A stretch of DNA of 64,000 nt from Micromonospora zingiberis (GTDB lineage Bacteria > Actinomycetota > Actinomycetes > Mycobacteriales > Micromonosporaceae), in contig NZ_SJJR01000007.1 of assembly GCF_004331455.1 (NCBI RefSeq), positions 1 through 64,000 on the forward strand, in the 5' to 3' direction. Made by a program: the position numbers and the translations under genes. The notes under the pieces are model-generated. The model saw nothing but the letters and a program-made list of their open reading frames with translations, was not told where the DNA came from and searched no databases. Shown piece after piece: positions 17,007-25,278 of the stretch (its first letter is position 1; each line of letters opens with the position of its first letter).

Positions 17007-18293
17007 ATGAGCGACCCAGACGAGGCCCGAAGCCGGCGCCGACCTCGGGTACGCGTGGCGGCGACGGCCGCGGCGCTGACGTTGGTGGCGCCGCTGGCAG
17101 CCTGTGCCTCCGGCGATGACACCGGTGTGCCCGTGATCAACCTGTACTACCCGCCTGAGCAGAATCTCCAGCAGGTGGTCGACGAGTGCAACACGGCGGC
17201 CGCCGGTCGGTATCGGATCGTCAACCGGGTGCTGCCGCGGGAGGCCGACGAGCAGCGGGTGCAGCTGGTACGCCGGCTCGCCGCCGAGGACGACGGCATG
17301 GACGTGCTCGGTCTCGACGTGACGTGGACGCAGGAGTTCGCCAGCGCGAACTGGATCCTGGAGTGGACCGGCGCCGACCGTGCCGAGGTGGAGGAGGGCA
17401 CCCTCGACGGCCCGTTGGACACCGCCCGGTACGAGGACAAGCTCTACGGGGCGCCGAAGAACACCAACGTCCAGTTGCTCTGGTACCGCAAGGATCTGGT
17501 GCCGGAGCCGCCGGCCACCTGGGACGAGATGATCTCGATGGCGCAGCGGCTCAGGGAGCAGAACCAGCCGCACCAGGTGCTGACCATGGGCGCGCAGTAC
17601 GAGGGACTGGTGGTGCTCTTCAACACCCTGGTCGCCAGTGCCGGCGGCAACCTGCTCAACGCCGACGGCACCGAGTCCGTGGTGGACGACGGCGCGGTGC
17701 GGGCGCTGGAGGTGCTGCACAACTTCGCCACCTCGGGCGTGGCCTCGCCGTCGTTCAGCAACGCCACCGAGGATCCGGTACGGCTGGAGTTCCAGGCCGG
17801 CACCGGCGCGTTCCAGGTGAACTGGCCGTTCGTCTACCCGGCGATGCAGGAGGCCAACCCGCAGTTGGCCGAGCAGGTCGGCTGGGCCCGGGTGCCGGGG
17901 ATCGACGCGGGTACGCCGAGCCGGGTCACCATCGGTGGGGTCAACCTCGCCATCAGCCGGTACTCCAAGCACCCGGAGGAGTCCTTCGACGCGGCCAAGT
18001 GCATCCGCAACGCGGAGCACCAGAAGTTCTCCGCGATCAACGACGGGGTGCCGCCGACCATCGAACGCGTCTACGACGACCCGGAGATGGACGAGGCGTA
18101 CCCGATGAAGGAGACCATCCTCGAACAGCTGCGGGATCCGGCCGTCCGGCCGCTGACTCCCGCGTACCAGAGCATCTCCACGGTGACCTCGGCGATCCTG
18201 TCGCCGCCGGCGGCGATCGACCCGCACGCGACCGCCGACGAGCTGCGCGAGGCGATCGCCGACGCGCTGGAGTCGCGGGGGGTCCTGCCATGA
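17007..18293 (+). CDS. lpqY: LpqY-like sugar-binding lipoprotein
   Basis: 428 residues from ATG 17007 with GGAGGGG upstream; the frame before it is open but not conserved. A lipoprotein signal ends in APLAAC (Cys33). The mature part reads VINLYYPPEQNLQQVVDECN, YGAPKNTNVQLLWYRKDL and VTIGGVNLAISRYSKHPEE, and ends ESRGVLP, closely following mycobacterial LpqY. LpqY delivers trehalose to SugABC at the membrane. First gene of a four-gene operon with short spacers. Trehalose as substrate is inferred from the LpqY resemblance. Confidence 0.87.
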   Translation: MSDPDEARSRRRPRVRVAATAAALTLVAPLAACASGDDTGVPVINLYYPPEQNLQQVVDECNTAAAGRYRIVNRVLPREADEQRVQLVRRLAAEDDGMDVLGLDVTWTQEFASANWILEWTGADRAEVEEGTLDGPLDTARYEDKLYGAPKNTNVQLLWYRKDLVPEPPATWDEMISMAQRLREQNQPHQVLTMGAQYEGLVVLFNTLVASAGGNLLNADGTESVVDDGAVRALEVLHNFATSGVASPSFSNATEDPVRLEFQAGTGAFQVNWPFVYPAMQEANPQLAEQVGWARVPGIDAGTPSRVTIGGVNLAISRYSKHPEESFDAAKCIRNAEHQKFSAINDGVPPTIERVYDDPEMDEAYPMKETILEQLRDPAVRPLTPAYQSISTVTSAILSPPAAIDPHATADELREAIADALESRGVLP

Positions 18294-18321
18294 GCCAGCG
18301 AAACCACACGGGGGTGAGGGC

Positions 18322-19323
18322 ATGAGCGCCAACGCCACCCCGGCGGGCGCGGACGTGGCCGCCGACGGGACCGACACCCGCAGCACCGGTCGGCACGCCG
18401 CCGTGCCCGCGCAGCGGAACAACCGGCGGCGCAAGGCGCCGTTGAGCGAGAACAAACGGGCCGAACGCCGGTTGGGTCTGCTGCTGTGCGCCCCCGCCGC
18501 GCTGGTCATGCTCGCGGTGACCGCGTACCCGATCCTCTACTCGGTGTGGTTGTCGTTGCAGCGCTACGACCTGCGTTTTCCCGCTGAGCGGGAGTTCGTC
18601 GGCCTACAGAACTACGTCACCGTGCTGACCAACGAGTTCTGGTGGACGGCCTTCGGGGTGACCATGCTGATCACGGTGGTCACCGTGGCCGTGGAACTCG
18701 TGCTCGGCATGGGCCTGGCGCTGATCATGCACCGTACGCTGGTCGGCCGGGGCATCGTCCGGACCTCGGCGCTGATCCCGTACGGCATCGTCACGGTCGT
18801 CGCCGCGTTCTCCTGGCGGTACGCGTGGACGCCCGGCACCGGGTACCTGGCCAACCTCTTCTCCGACGGGGCGCCACTGACCGAGCGGGCCAGTTCGCTG
18901 GCGATCATCATGCTGGCGGAGATCTGGAAGACCACGCCGTTCATGGCGTTGCTGCTGATGGCGGGTCTGGCCCTGGTGCCGGAGGACCTGCTCAAGGCGG
19001 CCTCCACCGACGGAGCCACCGCGTGGCAGCGGTTCACCAAGGTGATGTTGCCGGTGATGAAGCCGGCCATCCTGGTCGCGCTGCTGTTCCGCACCCTGGA
19101 CGCGTTCCGGGTCTTCGACAACATCTACGTGCTGACCGCCGGGGCGAACGACACCTCGTCGGTGTCGATGATCGCCTACAACAACCTGATCCGGGGCCTC
19201 AACCTCGGCATCGGCTCGACCATGTCGGTGCTGATCTTCATCACCGTGGCGATCATCGCGTTCATCTTCGTGAAGCTGTTCGGTACCGCTGCCCCGGGTA
19301 GCGACGACGGGGAGAGGCGCTGA
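18322..19323 (+). CDS. sugA: Sugar ABC permease, SugA-like
   Basis: 333 residues. An N-terminal hydrophilic stretch of ~45 residues precedes six membrane segments. The cytoplasmic EAA loop is [27 protein letters not shown], the contact point with the ATPase, in MalF-type position. It lies 28 nt after lpqY and 1 nt before sugB, so it is translated in one operon. Role: one half of the trans-membrane channel for LpqY-delivered sugar. Confidence 0.87.
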   Translation: MSANATPAGADVAADGTDTRSTGRHAAVPAQRNNRRRKAPLSENKRAERRLGLLLCAPAALVMLAVTAYPILYSVWLSLQRYDLRFPAEREFVGLQNYVTVLTNEFWWTAFGVTMLITVVTVAVELVLGMGLALIMHRTLVGRGIVRTSALIPYGIVTVVAAFSWRYAWTPGTGYLANLFSDGAPLTERASSLAIIMLAEIWKTTPFMALLLMAGLALVPEDLLKAASTDGATAWQRFTKVMLPVMKPAILVALLFRTLDAFRVFDNIYVLTAGANDTSSVSMIAYNNLIRGLNLGIGSTMSVLIFITVAIIAFIFVKLFGTAAPGSDDGERR

Positions 19324-19324
19324 C

Positions 19325-20158
19325 ATGGCTGACACCACCACCCGAGCAAAGCTGCGCTGGGGCCTGCTGGATGTCGCCGTGGTCGTCTTCGCGCTCACCC
19401 CGGTGCTGTGGATCATGTCGTTGTCGTTCAAGACGCCGGCCACGCTGACCGACGGGAAGTTCATCCCCCGCGAGTGGACGCTGGAGAACTACCGGACGAT
19501 CTTCGCCACCGACCAGTTCGTCCGGGCACTGATCAACTCGATCGGCATCGCGTTGATCGCCACGGTGATCGCCGTCGTGCTCGGCGCGATGGCCGCGTAC
19601 GCGATCTCCCGGCTCGATTTCCCCGGCAAGCGGGTGCTGATCGGCGTCTCCCTGCTGATCGCGATGTTCCCGCAGGTGTCGCTGGTGTCGCCGCTGTTCG
19701 AGATCGAGCGGCAGTTGGGTCTGTTCGACACCTGGCCGGGCCTGATCCTGCCGTACATCACCTTCGCGCTGCCGTTGGCGATCTACACGCTCTCGGCGTT
19801 CTTCAAGCAGATCCCCTGGGACCTGGAGAAGGCGGCCAAGATGGACGGCGCCACCCAGGCACAGGCGTTCCGGCGGGTGATCGCCCCGCTGGCCGCGCCG
19901 GGGCTGTTCACCACGGCCATCCTGGTCTTCATCTTCTGCTGGAACGACTTCCTGTTCGCCATCTCGCTGACCTCCACCGAGCGATCCCGCACGGTGCCGG
20001 TGGCGCTGTCGTTCTTCACCGGCGCCTCGCAGTTCGAGGACCCGACCGGGGCCATCTGCGCCGCCGCCGTGGTGATCACCGTACCGATCATCCTGTTCGT
20101 CCTCTTCTTCCAGCGCCGCATCGTCTCCGGCCTGACCTCCGGCGCCGTCAAGGGATAG
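19325..20158 (+). CDS. sugB: Sugar ABC permease, SugB-like
   Basis: 277 residues with six membrane segments, MalG type. The EAA loop reads [31 protein letters not shown] and the last helix pair ends [16 protein letters not shown], the usual C-terminus of MalG relatives. ATG is separated from the sugA stop by one base. Second half of the channel. Confidence 0.88.
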   Translation: MADTTTRAKLRWGLLDVAVVVFALTPVLWIMSLSFKTPATLTDGKFIPREWTLENYRTIFATDQFVRALINSIGIALIATVIAVVLGAMAAYAISRLDFPGKRVLIGVSLLIAMFPQVSLVSPLFEIERQLGLFDTWPGLILPYITFALPLAIYTLSAFFKQIPWDLEKAAKMDGATQAQAFRRVIAPLAAPGLFTTAILVFIFCWNDFLFAISLTSTERSRTVPVALSFFTGASQFEDPTGAICAAAVVITVPIILFVLFFQRRIVSGLTSGAVKG

Positions 20159-20169
20159 GTGGGTTTCTC

Positions 20170-21378
20170 ATGGCTGACATCGTGCTCGACAAGGTGAGCA
20201 AGAAGTTCCCGGACGGCACCACGGCGGTGCGGGACGTCGACCTGGAGATCGCCGACGGCGAGTTCGTCATCCTGGTCGGCCCGTCCGGCTGCGGTAAGTC
20301 CACCACCCTCAACATGATCGCCGGGCTGGAGGACATCAGCTCCGGTGAGCTGCGCATCGACGGGAACCGGGTCAACGACAAGGCGCCCCGGGACCGGGAC
20401 ATCGCGATGGTCTTCCAGTCCTATGCGCTCTACCCGAACATGACCGTGCGGGAGAACATGGCCTTCCCGCTGCGGCTGGCCAAGCTGGATCGCGCCACCA
20501 TCGACCAGAAGGTCGAGGAGGCGGCGAAGGTCCTGGAACTGACCCCGCTGCTGGACCGCAAACCGGCCAACCTCTCCGGCGGGCAGCGGCAGCGGGTGGC
20601 GATGGGCCGGGCGATCGTCCGGCAGCCCAAGGCGTTCCTGATGGACGAGCCGCTGTCCAACCTGGACGCCAAGCTGCGGGTGCAGATGCGTACGGTGGTG
20701 TCCCGGTTGCAGAAGCAGCTCGGCACCACCACCGTCTACGTCACGCACGACCAGACCGAGGCGATGACCCTCGGCGACCGCGTGGTGATCATGCGAGGCG
20801 GTGCGGTGCAGCAGGTCGGCCCGCCGCAGGAGCTGTACGACCACCCGAACAACCTCTTCGTGGCCGGCTTCATCGGCTCGCCGTCGATGAACTTCCTGCC
20901 GGCCGGCGTCGAGGAGGGCAAACTGCGTACCGCCCTGGGTGACGTGCCGATCGGTGACCGGATCCGCCGCGAACTGGAGGGCGCCGACGCGCCCCGAGAA
21001 CTCATCCTCGGCATCCGTCCCGAACACTTCGAGGACGCCGAACTGGTCGACGAGGAAACCCGTCGCCGGGGCACGGTGTTCGAGGCGCCGGTGGACATCG
21101 TCGAGTCGATGGGCTCGGACAAGTACGTCTACCTGACCGTCGAGGGCGGCCGGGCCTCCGCCGCCGAACTGGAGGAACTGGCCGCCGACGCCGGGGCCGC
21201 CGACTTCGCCGGAGCCGGCTCGAACCTGGTCACCCGGCTGTCGGCCGAGTCCACGGTGACCGAGGGGGAGAACCGGCGGGTCTGGTTCAACCTGGAGAAG
21301 ATCCACCTGTTCGATCCGACGAACGGCCGAAACCTCACCCTGCACGAAGGCCGCTCAGCGGGCGCCCTGGCGGACTGA
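20170..21378 (+). CDS. sugC: Sugar ABC ATPase, SugC/MsiK/UgpC type
   Basis: 402 residues. Walker A GPSGCGKST, Q-loop VFQSYALYPNMTV, signature LSGGQRQRVAMGRAIV, Walker B FLMDEPLSNLD and the switch His in VYVTHDQTEAMT. The C-terminal ~150 residues form the OB-type regulatory domain of the MalK/UgpC group with ILGIRPEHFEDAEL. It powers the SugAB channel. Some MsiK-type ATPases serve several importers; here it is inside one operon, 11 nt after sugB. A hairpin follows the stop. Confidence 0.9.
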   Translation: MADIVLDKVSKKFPDGTTAVRDVDLEIADGEFVILVGPSGCGKSTTLNMIAGLEDISSGELRIDGNRVNDKAPRDRDIAMVFQSYALYPNMTVRENMAFPLRLAKLDRATIDQKVEEAAKVLELTPLLDRKPANLSGGQRQRVAMGRAIVRQPKAFLMDEPLSNLDAKLRVQMRTVVSRLQKQLGTTTVYVTHDQTEAMTLGDRVVIMRGGAVQQVGPPQELYDHPNNLFVAGFIGSPSMNFLPAGVEEGKLRTALGDVPIGDRIRRELEGADAPRELILGIRPEHFEDAELVDEETRRRGTVFEAPVDIVESMGSDKYVYLTVEGGRASAAELEELAADAGAADFAGAGSNLVTRLSAESTVTEGENRRVWFNLEKIHLFDPTNGRNLTLHEGRSAGALAD

Positions 21379-21383
21379 CGCCG

Positions 21384-21409
21384 GGCGGACGCTGTGGCCG
21401 GCGTCCGCC
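21384..21409 (+). terminator. Hairpin ending the sugar importer operon
   Basis: Arms GGCGGACGC (21384-21392) and GCGTCCGCC (21401-21409), 5 nt after the sugC stop. Confidence 0.7.
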
Positions 21410-21500
21410 GGGCGGAGCCGGGGCATCGAGGGTGGACGCCCTGAGGGAACCCGCCCCGCGCCTGCGACGGGGGGATGTCGCGGGAGCGGGGCGGGCGTCT

Positions 21501-21746
21501 TCACGTCGCGGGGCGGACGGGGACCCAGTCCGTCAAGCGCTTGTCCAGGTCTGCCGGGGACGTACCGGAGTCCAACTCGGCAAGCTGCGCGGTGGCCTCC
21601 TCGCGCAGCGTCACCAGATAGATCACGAGGGCCGGCTTGTCGTCCTTGTACTCGGCCAACAGCCGCAGCTTCGCCGGGGAGCACGGCCACGGAATCCCGC
21701 ACGCCGCGCAGCGCCACGTCGGGCGGGACGGTATGTGCGCTAGCAA
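21501..21746 (-). CDS. Small Cys-motif protein (often named flavin reductase-like)
   Basis: 81 residues from a TTG at 21746, 8 nt after the previous gene. The core HIPSRPTWRCAACGIPWPC has three Cys (WRCAAC, PWPC) that could bind zinc. It is followed by KLRLLAEYKDDKPALVIYLVTLREEAT, a helical part. Many actinobacterial genomes carry such 70-90-residue proteins next to XRE/DUF397 genes, some labelled flavin reductase without support. Third gene of a minus-strand operon facing the XRE gene. Function unknown. Confidence 0.6.
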   Translation of the reverse strand: MLAHIPSRPTWRCAACGIPWPCSPAKLRLLAEYKDDKPALVIYLVTLREEATAQLAELDSGTSPADLDKRLTDWVPVRPAT

Positions 21747-21754
21747 CCGGCCAC

Positions 21755-22036
21755 TTACCCGGTCACGTTCGCGGCGGCGGAGCGCGGCGGGCCGCGACGT
21801 CCGTAGGGAACGGGCGGTACGGTCACCGGGCGTATCCCCGCCGGCATCAGATACAGGGCCCGGCGCTGCGTCGCGTCGCCGTGCCGGTCCAGCTGATAGA
21901 CGTCCACCCAGGCCCACCCGTGGTACGTCGGCCGGTCCAACGTCCGGATGACCCGTACCAGAACTGGCTGCGAGAACTGCGGGGACGCATCCCGGCTCAG
22001 GAGGTACACGCCGGGGGAGACCCGGGGCGGCGTCAC
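21755..22036 (-). CDS. Small beta-rich protein of unknown function, paralogue of next gene
   Basis: 93 residues. Its ATG overlaps the stop of the upstream gene by 4 nt, so the two are translationally coupled. The segment VLVRVIRTLDRPTYHGWAWV-DVYQLDRHGD and the end AGIRPV line up with LRLYVAEVVGRTERDGNVWI-EVYGHEVKED and AQIRPD in the upstream gene. The two proteins are therefore copies of one ~60-residue beta-rich domain. No known family recognised. Confidence 0.65.
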   Translation of the reverse strand: MTPPRVSPGVYLLSRDASPQFSQPVLVRVIRTLDRPTYHGWAWVDVYQLDRHGDATQRRALYLMPAGIRPVTVPPVPYGRRGPPRSAAANVTG

Positions 22037-22329
22037 CGGACACGGGCCGGCAGGACGTCGGCGAGGTCAGGCCGGATCTGCGCGTACCGGCGCCGGATGC
22101 GAAGGGTGCGATCCTCCTTCACCTCGTGCCCGTACACCTCGATCCACACGTTCCCGTCGCGCTCGGTCCGGCCGACCACCTCGGCGACGTACAGCCTCAG
22201 CTCGCCGGTGCCGGGCAGGTAGGCGTCCTCGGATACCCGGATCACATCCCCAACGGCGAAGCCCGTACGCGGAGCGGGATGACCCCAACGCGAAGCCGGG
22301 ACGGCGTTCGCGGGCTTGGACACGGACAC
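22033..22329 (-). CDS. Small beta-rich protein of unknown function
   Basis: 98 residues from GTG 22329, chosen because GGAGG lies 5 nt upstream; earlier in-frame codons lack a ribosome binding site. It reads FAVGDVIRVSEDAYLPG followed by the paralogous domain described for the next gene. First gene of the three-gene operon; the 196-bp space to the XRE gene holds the promoters. Function unknown; the small beta-barrel look and repeated VxVY motif may suggest a binding domain. Confidence 0.65.
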   Translation of the reverse strand: MSVSKPANAVPASRWGHPAPRTGFAVGDVIRVSEDAYLPGTGELRLYVAEVVGRTERDGNVWIEVYGHEVKEDRTLRIRRRYAQIRPDLADVLPARVR

Positions 22330-22494
22330 GGGCGCCTCCTCCGTAGACGGTGGAGGGGGTCGCCCTGAGTGCTCGCCCACGGGCGACCCCCGACGGCACG
22401 GCGAGCGGGTGTCGTCCCAGGCCCGCCATGCCGTCTAAGTGACACGATTGCCGAGCGGGTATGGACGGCTACACCCTGTAGGCATAAGTTCTGT

Positions 22495-22511
22495 AGACGT
22501 TAGGGACGTCT
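22495..22511. promoter_or_regulatory. Inverted repeat before the XRE gene
   Basis: AGACGT and ACGTCT flank TAGGG just before the ribosome binding site (GGGAGG) of the XRE gene. CTGTAG occurs twice just upstream. The location suits an autoregulatory operator shared with the divergent operon; this is inference. Confidence 0.4.
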
Positions 22512-22525
22512 TGTGGGAGGCAGGC

Positions 22526-23272
22526 ATGAATCAGGCCCTGCGGGCAGCTATCGCCGACACAGGAGGGACCGTCGAGAGTCTTGCCGAGCAGGTCGGTGTG
22601 GATCCGAAGACAGTCGCGCGGTGGGTTAGGCCGGGGCGTGTGCCTCACCCCCGCCACCGGGCGGCGGCGGCTGCGGCGCTCGGGCGTTCGGTTGAGGACA
22701 TTTGGCCGGACGTATCGAGACGTCATGAACCAGCGTGGCTCCGGCCGTGGGTGGAGACCGAACTGCAGGCGACTGCCCTTCGGTCCTTTCAGGTCGCCGT
22801 CATCCCGGGTCTGTTGCAGACACGCGAGTACGCCTCGGCGGTTCTCAGCAGCGGGTTGCTTGGGCCCGACGAGGTGATCGAGTACGTCGAGACCCGAATG
22901 CGTCGACAGGTAGCGGTCCTTGAACGACGCAAGCCGCCACTCTTCGTTGCGGTTATCGACGAGTTTGCCCTGCGGCGAGGTGCACCGGACATCATGCATC
23001 CGCAGCTGGATCACCTGATGAACATGGCGGAGCGGTCCAACATCCTTCTGCATGTGCTGCCTCTGGACGCCGGCCTCCATGCGGGGCAAGCCGGGCCGTT
23101 CGTCATCGCTACGACCGATGACGGCGATATCGCCTATCTGGATGACCAGGCGGCCGGCCGGCTGACGAACGACACAGCCGCCCTTTGGGCCATTTGGGAT
23201 ACGCTGCGATCAGTGGCACTTCTGCGCCGCCAGACCATCGACTTTCTAGAGGCACGATCATGGCTGACCTGA
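22526..23272 (+). CDS. XRE-family regulator with DUF5753 domain
   Basis: 248 residues from ATG 22526, with GGGAGG 7 nt upstream. Residues ~1-60 form an XRE-type helix-turn-helix (LAEQVGVDPKTVARWVRPGRVPHPRHR). From ~75 on, LRPWVETELQATALRSFQVAVIPGLLQTREYASAVL and the downstream IDEFALRR and VLPLDAGLHAGQAGPFVIA mark the DUF5753 domain. These regulators are numerous in Streptomyces and Micromonospora and almost always precede a DUF397 gene, as here. The group includes the developmental regulator WhiJ; targets are usually local. Confidence 0.87.
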   Translation: MNQALRAAIADTGGTVESLAEQVGVDPKTVARWVRPGRVPHPRHRAAAAAALGRSVEDIWPDVSRRHEPAWLRPWVETELQATALRSFQVAVIPGLLQTREYASAVLSSGLLGPDEVIEYVETRMRRQVAVLERRKPPLFVAVIDEFALRRGAPDIMHPQLDHLMNMAERSNILLHVLPLDAGLHAGQAGPFVIATTDDGDIAYLDDQAAGRLTNDTAALWAIWDTLRSVALLRRQTIDFLEARSWLT

Positions 23273-23454
23273 CCGGCGCCGATTGGCGCAAGAGCACCCG
23301 TAGCAGCTCGAACGGCGGTGACTGTGTCGAGGTGGCGGACAACCTTGCTGGCGTCGTGGGGGTGCGGGACTCGAAGGATCCGAGCGGCCCGGCGTTGGCT
23401 TTCGGCCCGACAGCGTGGCGGGCGTTCGTCGCCCATGTCGCCGGGCGGGTCTGA
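23260..23454 (+). CDS. DUF397 protein (WhiJ-partner type)
   Basis: 64 residues. LTGADWRKSTRSSSNGGDCVEVAD-NLAGVVGVRDSKDPSGPALAF is the DUF397 signature. Its ATG lies inside the end of the XRE gene (13-nt overlap), so they are coupled. DUF397 proteins are thought to bind and modulate the partner regulator. Confidence 0.92.
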   Translation: MADLTGADWRKSTRSSSNGGDCVEVADNLAGVVGVRDSKDPSGPALAFGPTAWRAFVAHVAGRV

Positions 23455-23547
23455 CGCAGGCTCGCGAAGCCGCCCGCCCCACATGGGGCGGGCGTTTCGT
23501 TGCGCGCCGCCTGGTGGGTCGGGGTGGGTACGGCATCGGTTGAGATC

Positions 23548-23594
23548 AATCTTGGACAGTTTCCGTTAGTAGCTAACGGAAACGTTCCAAGATC
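23548..23594. repeat. Dispersed palindrome, copy B
   Basis: Same architecture as 11749-11795: AATCTTGG, then CAGTTTCCGTTA, 5-nt loop GTAGC, TAACGGAAAC, and CCAAGAT. It differs from copy A at a few positions, mostly in the loop and right arm. Located 94 nt after the DUF397 stop. Confidence 0.85.
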
Positions 23595-23710
23595 TCGCGT
23601 CGGCCATGCTCGGCACGGCGCGGTTGGTCCTGCGAGTGCGGTGTGTCGGTACCTGACTGCGAGGCGATGCCACTGGACCGGGCGGCAGCGCTTCCGGCGC
23701 GTTCTGTCTC

Positions 23711-23764
23711 GCGGATCTTGGCACGAAACGGCGCCCATGGGGGCCATTTCGTACCAAGATCCGC
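23711..23764. repeat. Long palindrome with the same outer ends (copy C)
   Basis: Arms start GCGGATCTTGG and end CCAAGATCCGC and pair for about 25 bp with a few mismatches around a CATGG centre; the inner parts are ACGAAA and TTTCGT. It shares only the ATCTTGG/CCAAGAT ends with copies A and B. Confidence 0.75.
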
Positions 23765-23899
23765 GGCCAGCAAGCGCTGGCGCGACCAGGCGGCCAGGTA
23801 CGACATGCTCGGTACCGACTTTTACGCCTTGCTCGACTCGTCGAACTTCGATCGGCCTACCCGCCGTCCCCGACCAACAAGATCCGCGAGACGGAACTT

Positions 23900-24150
23900 A
23901 GCGGGCGCTTCTGGGCGACGCGCGGCTACCCAGGCGCGCCAGGATCGGTTGACCGTCCTCGCCGGTGGCGAGGAAGCCGGTGGTCAACTGTTTCGTCAGC
24001 CGTTACAGGCAGTTTGGGGCCGTTCTCCGTCGCCGAGCGCGCCGATCCCGACCGCTGGAGGCACGCGAGGGCACGGCCGAGGTCGCCGAGCTTGCGGTAG
24101 CACTCACCCGGGTCGAGGTGCAACGACGGGTGTCGAGCGGCCACCGACAT
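23900..24150 (-). pseudogene. Possible remnant of a protein gene
   Basis: In one minus frame, GECYRKLGDLGRALACLQR (about 24115-24055) resembles a tetratricopeptide-type helix pair. In another frame nearby, RLTKQLTTGFLATGEDGQP (about 24003-23945) also looks like genuine protein. Neither frame has a start or continues, so if real this is the wreck of a larger gene with frameshifts. The call rests on appearance only. Confidence 0.25.
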
Positions 24151-24202
24151 TGGTACCCGGCCTGTGCCGCCCGGTCGCCGCTGAGCGCGGCTGCTTTCGG
24201 GC

Positions 24203-24233
24203 TTGACCCTGACGCAGCGTCAACCCCGCATGC
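24203..24233 (+). promoter_or_regulatory. MerR-type promoter/operator of ABC exporter
   Basis: TTGACC (24203-24208) and CATGCT (24228-24233) are separated by 19 bp instead of 17. A dyad, CCCTGACGCAGCGTCAACC, overlaps the -35 box and spacer. This is the standard layout of promoters switched on by MerR-family activators. The ATG lies 7 nt after the -10 box, so the message is probably leaderless. A MerR-family gene closes the cluster at 26095. Confidence 0.7.
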
Positions 24234-24240
24234 TGTCGCC

Positions 24241-25269
24241 ATGTCCGAGCAATCTCAGATCACCGAGCGGGCCAGCGGGCCTGCGATCCAGGTGCGGGGC
24301 CTGGTGAAGTCGTACCAGAAACTGCACGTGCTGGGCGGCGTCGACTTCGACGTCGCGCGGGGCAGCATCTTCGCCCTGCTCGGCTCCAACGGGGCCGGTA
24401 AGACGACCGTTGTCAGGATCCTGTCCACGCTGCTCAGGGCCGACGCGGGTACGGCCAGTGTGAATGGGTTCGACGTCGCCACGCAGGCGGCGAAGGTGCG
24501 GGAGTCGATCAGCTTGACGGGACAGTTCGCGGCCGTCGACGAGATCCTCAGCGGGCGAGAGAACCTGGTGTTGGTCGCCCGGTTGCGGCATCTGCGGAAC
24601 CCGGGCCGGATCGCGGACGAGCTGCTGGCCCGCTTCTCACTGACCGACGCGGCCAGGCGGAGGGTGTCGACGTATTCGGGGGGCATGCGCCGCCGCCTCG
24701 ACATCGCGATGAGCCTCATCGGGAGTCCGCCGGTGATCTTCCTCGACGAACCGACGACCGGGCTCGATCCGCAGGCGCGGCTTGAGGTGTGGCAGGCCGT
24801 CAGGGAACTCGCCCGGCAGGGCACGACGGTGCTGCTCACCACGCAGTACCTGGACGAGGCCGAACAGCTCGCCGACCGGATCGCGGTCCTGCACCGGGGG
24901 CGCATCATCGCCAACGGCACCCTCCCCGAGCTGAAGCAACTGCTCCCGCCCGCCAAGGTCGAGTACGTCGAGAAGCAGCCGACCCTCGAAGACGTCTTCC
25001 TCGCCATCGTCGGCGCTGACGGCGCTGACGGCGCTGACGGCGCTGACGGCGCTGACGGCACCGACGGCACCGACGGCACCGACGGCACCGACGGCACCGA
25101 CGGCGTTGACCGCACCGACCGCAACGAGCCCACCGACGGCACCGAGCGCACCGAGCGCACCGAGCGCACCGAGCGCACCGAGCGCACCGAGCGCACCGAC
25201 CGCAACGAGCCCACCGACGGCACCGGCCGTAGCGAAGGCGTCGCCAGTCCCACCGGTACGAGCAACTGA
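24241..25269 (+). CDS. Drug-type ABC exporter ATPase with repetitive tail
   Basis: 342 residues from ATG 24241. Walker A LGSNGAGKTT, signature YSGGMRRRLDIAMSL, Walker B VIFLDEPTTGLDPQ and H-loop-like LLTTQYLDEAEQLADR identify a DrrA-type ATPase. The conserved PTLEDVFLAIVG is followed, from about residue 257, by a tail of 85 residues of (GAD), (GTD) and (RTE) triplets, encoded by 9-bp repeats. The tail is hydrophilic and unusual for the family. It works with the permease 9 nt downstream to export a compound, probably a drug-like molecule. Confidence 0.87.
   Translation: MSEQSQITERASGPAIQVRGLVKSYQKLHVLGGVDFDVARGSIFALLGSNGAGKTTVVRILSTLLRADAGTASVNGFDVATQAAKVRESISLTGQFAAVDEILSGRENLVLVARLRHLRNPGRIADELLARFSLTDAARRRVSTYSGGMRRRLDIAMSLIGSPPVIFLDEPTTGLDPQARLEVWQAVRELARQGTTVLLTTQYLDEAEQLADRIAVLHRGRIIANGTLPELKQLLPPAKVEYVEKQPTLEDVFLAIVGADGADGADGADGADGTDGTDGTDGTDGTDGVDRTDRNEPTDGTERTERTERTERTERTERTDRNEPTDGTGRSEGVASPTGTSN
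25012..25230 (+). repeat. 9-bp microsatellites in exporter ATPase tail
   Basis: In-frame runs of GGCGCTGAC (5 units), GGCACCGAC (5 units) and GAGCGCACC (6 units), with an RTDRNEPTDGT-coding segment duplicated on each side of the last run. Every change in unit number would keep the frame. Confidence 0.92.
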
Positions 25270-25278
25270 GGACCCTCG

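Larger units (their letters stand above)
23455..24240. other. 786-bp region with hairpins and gene debris
   Basis: No intact gene was seen. It contains two long palindromes (23548-23594, 23711-23764), minus-strand fragments that look like former coding sequence (about 23900-24150), and the promoter of the ABC exporter at its right end. The debris and the lack of a clear gene suggest an old insertion or decay site. Confidence 0.5.
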
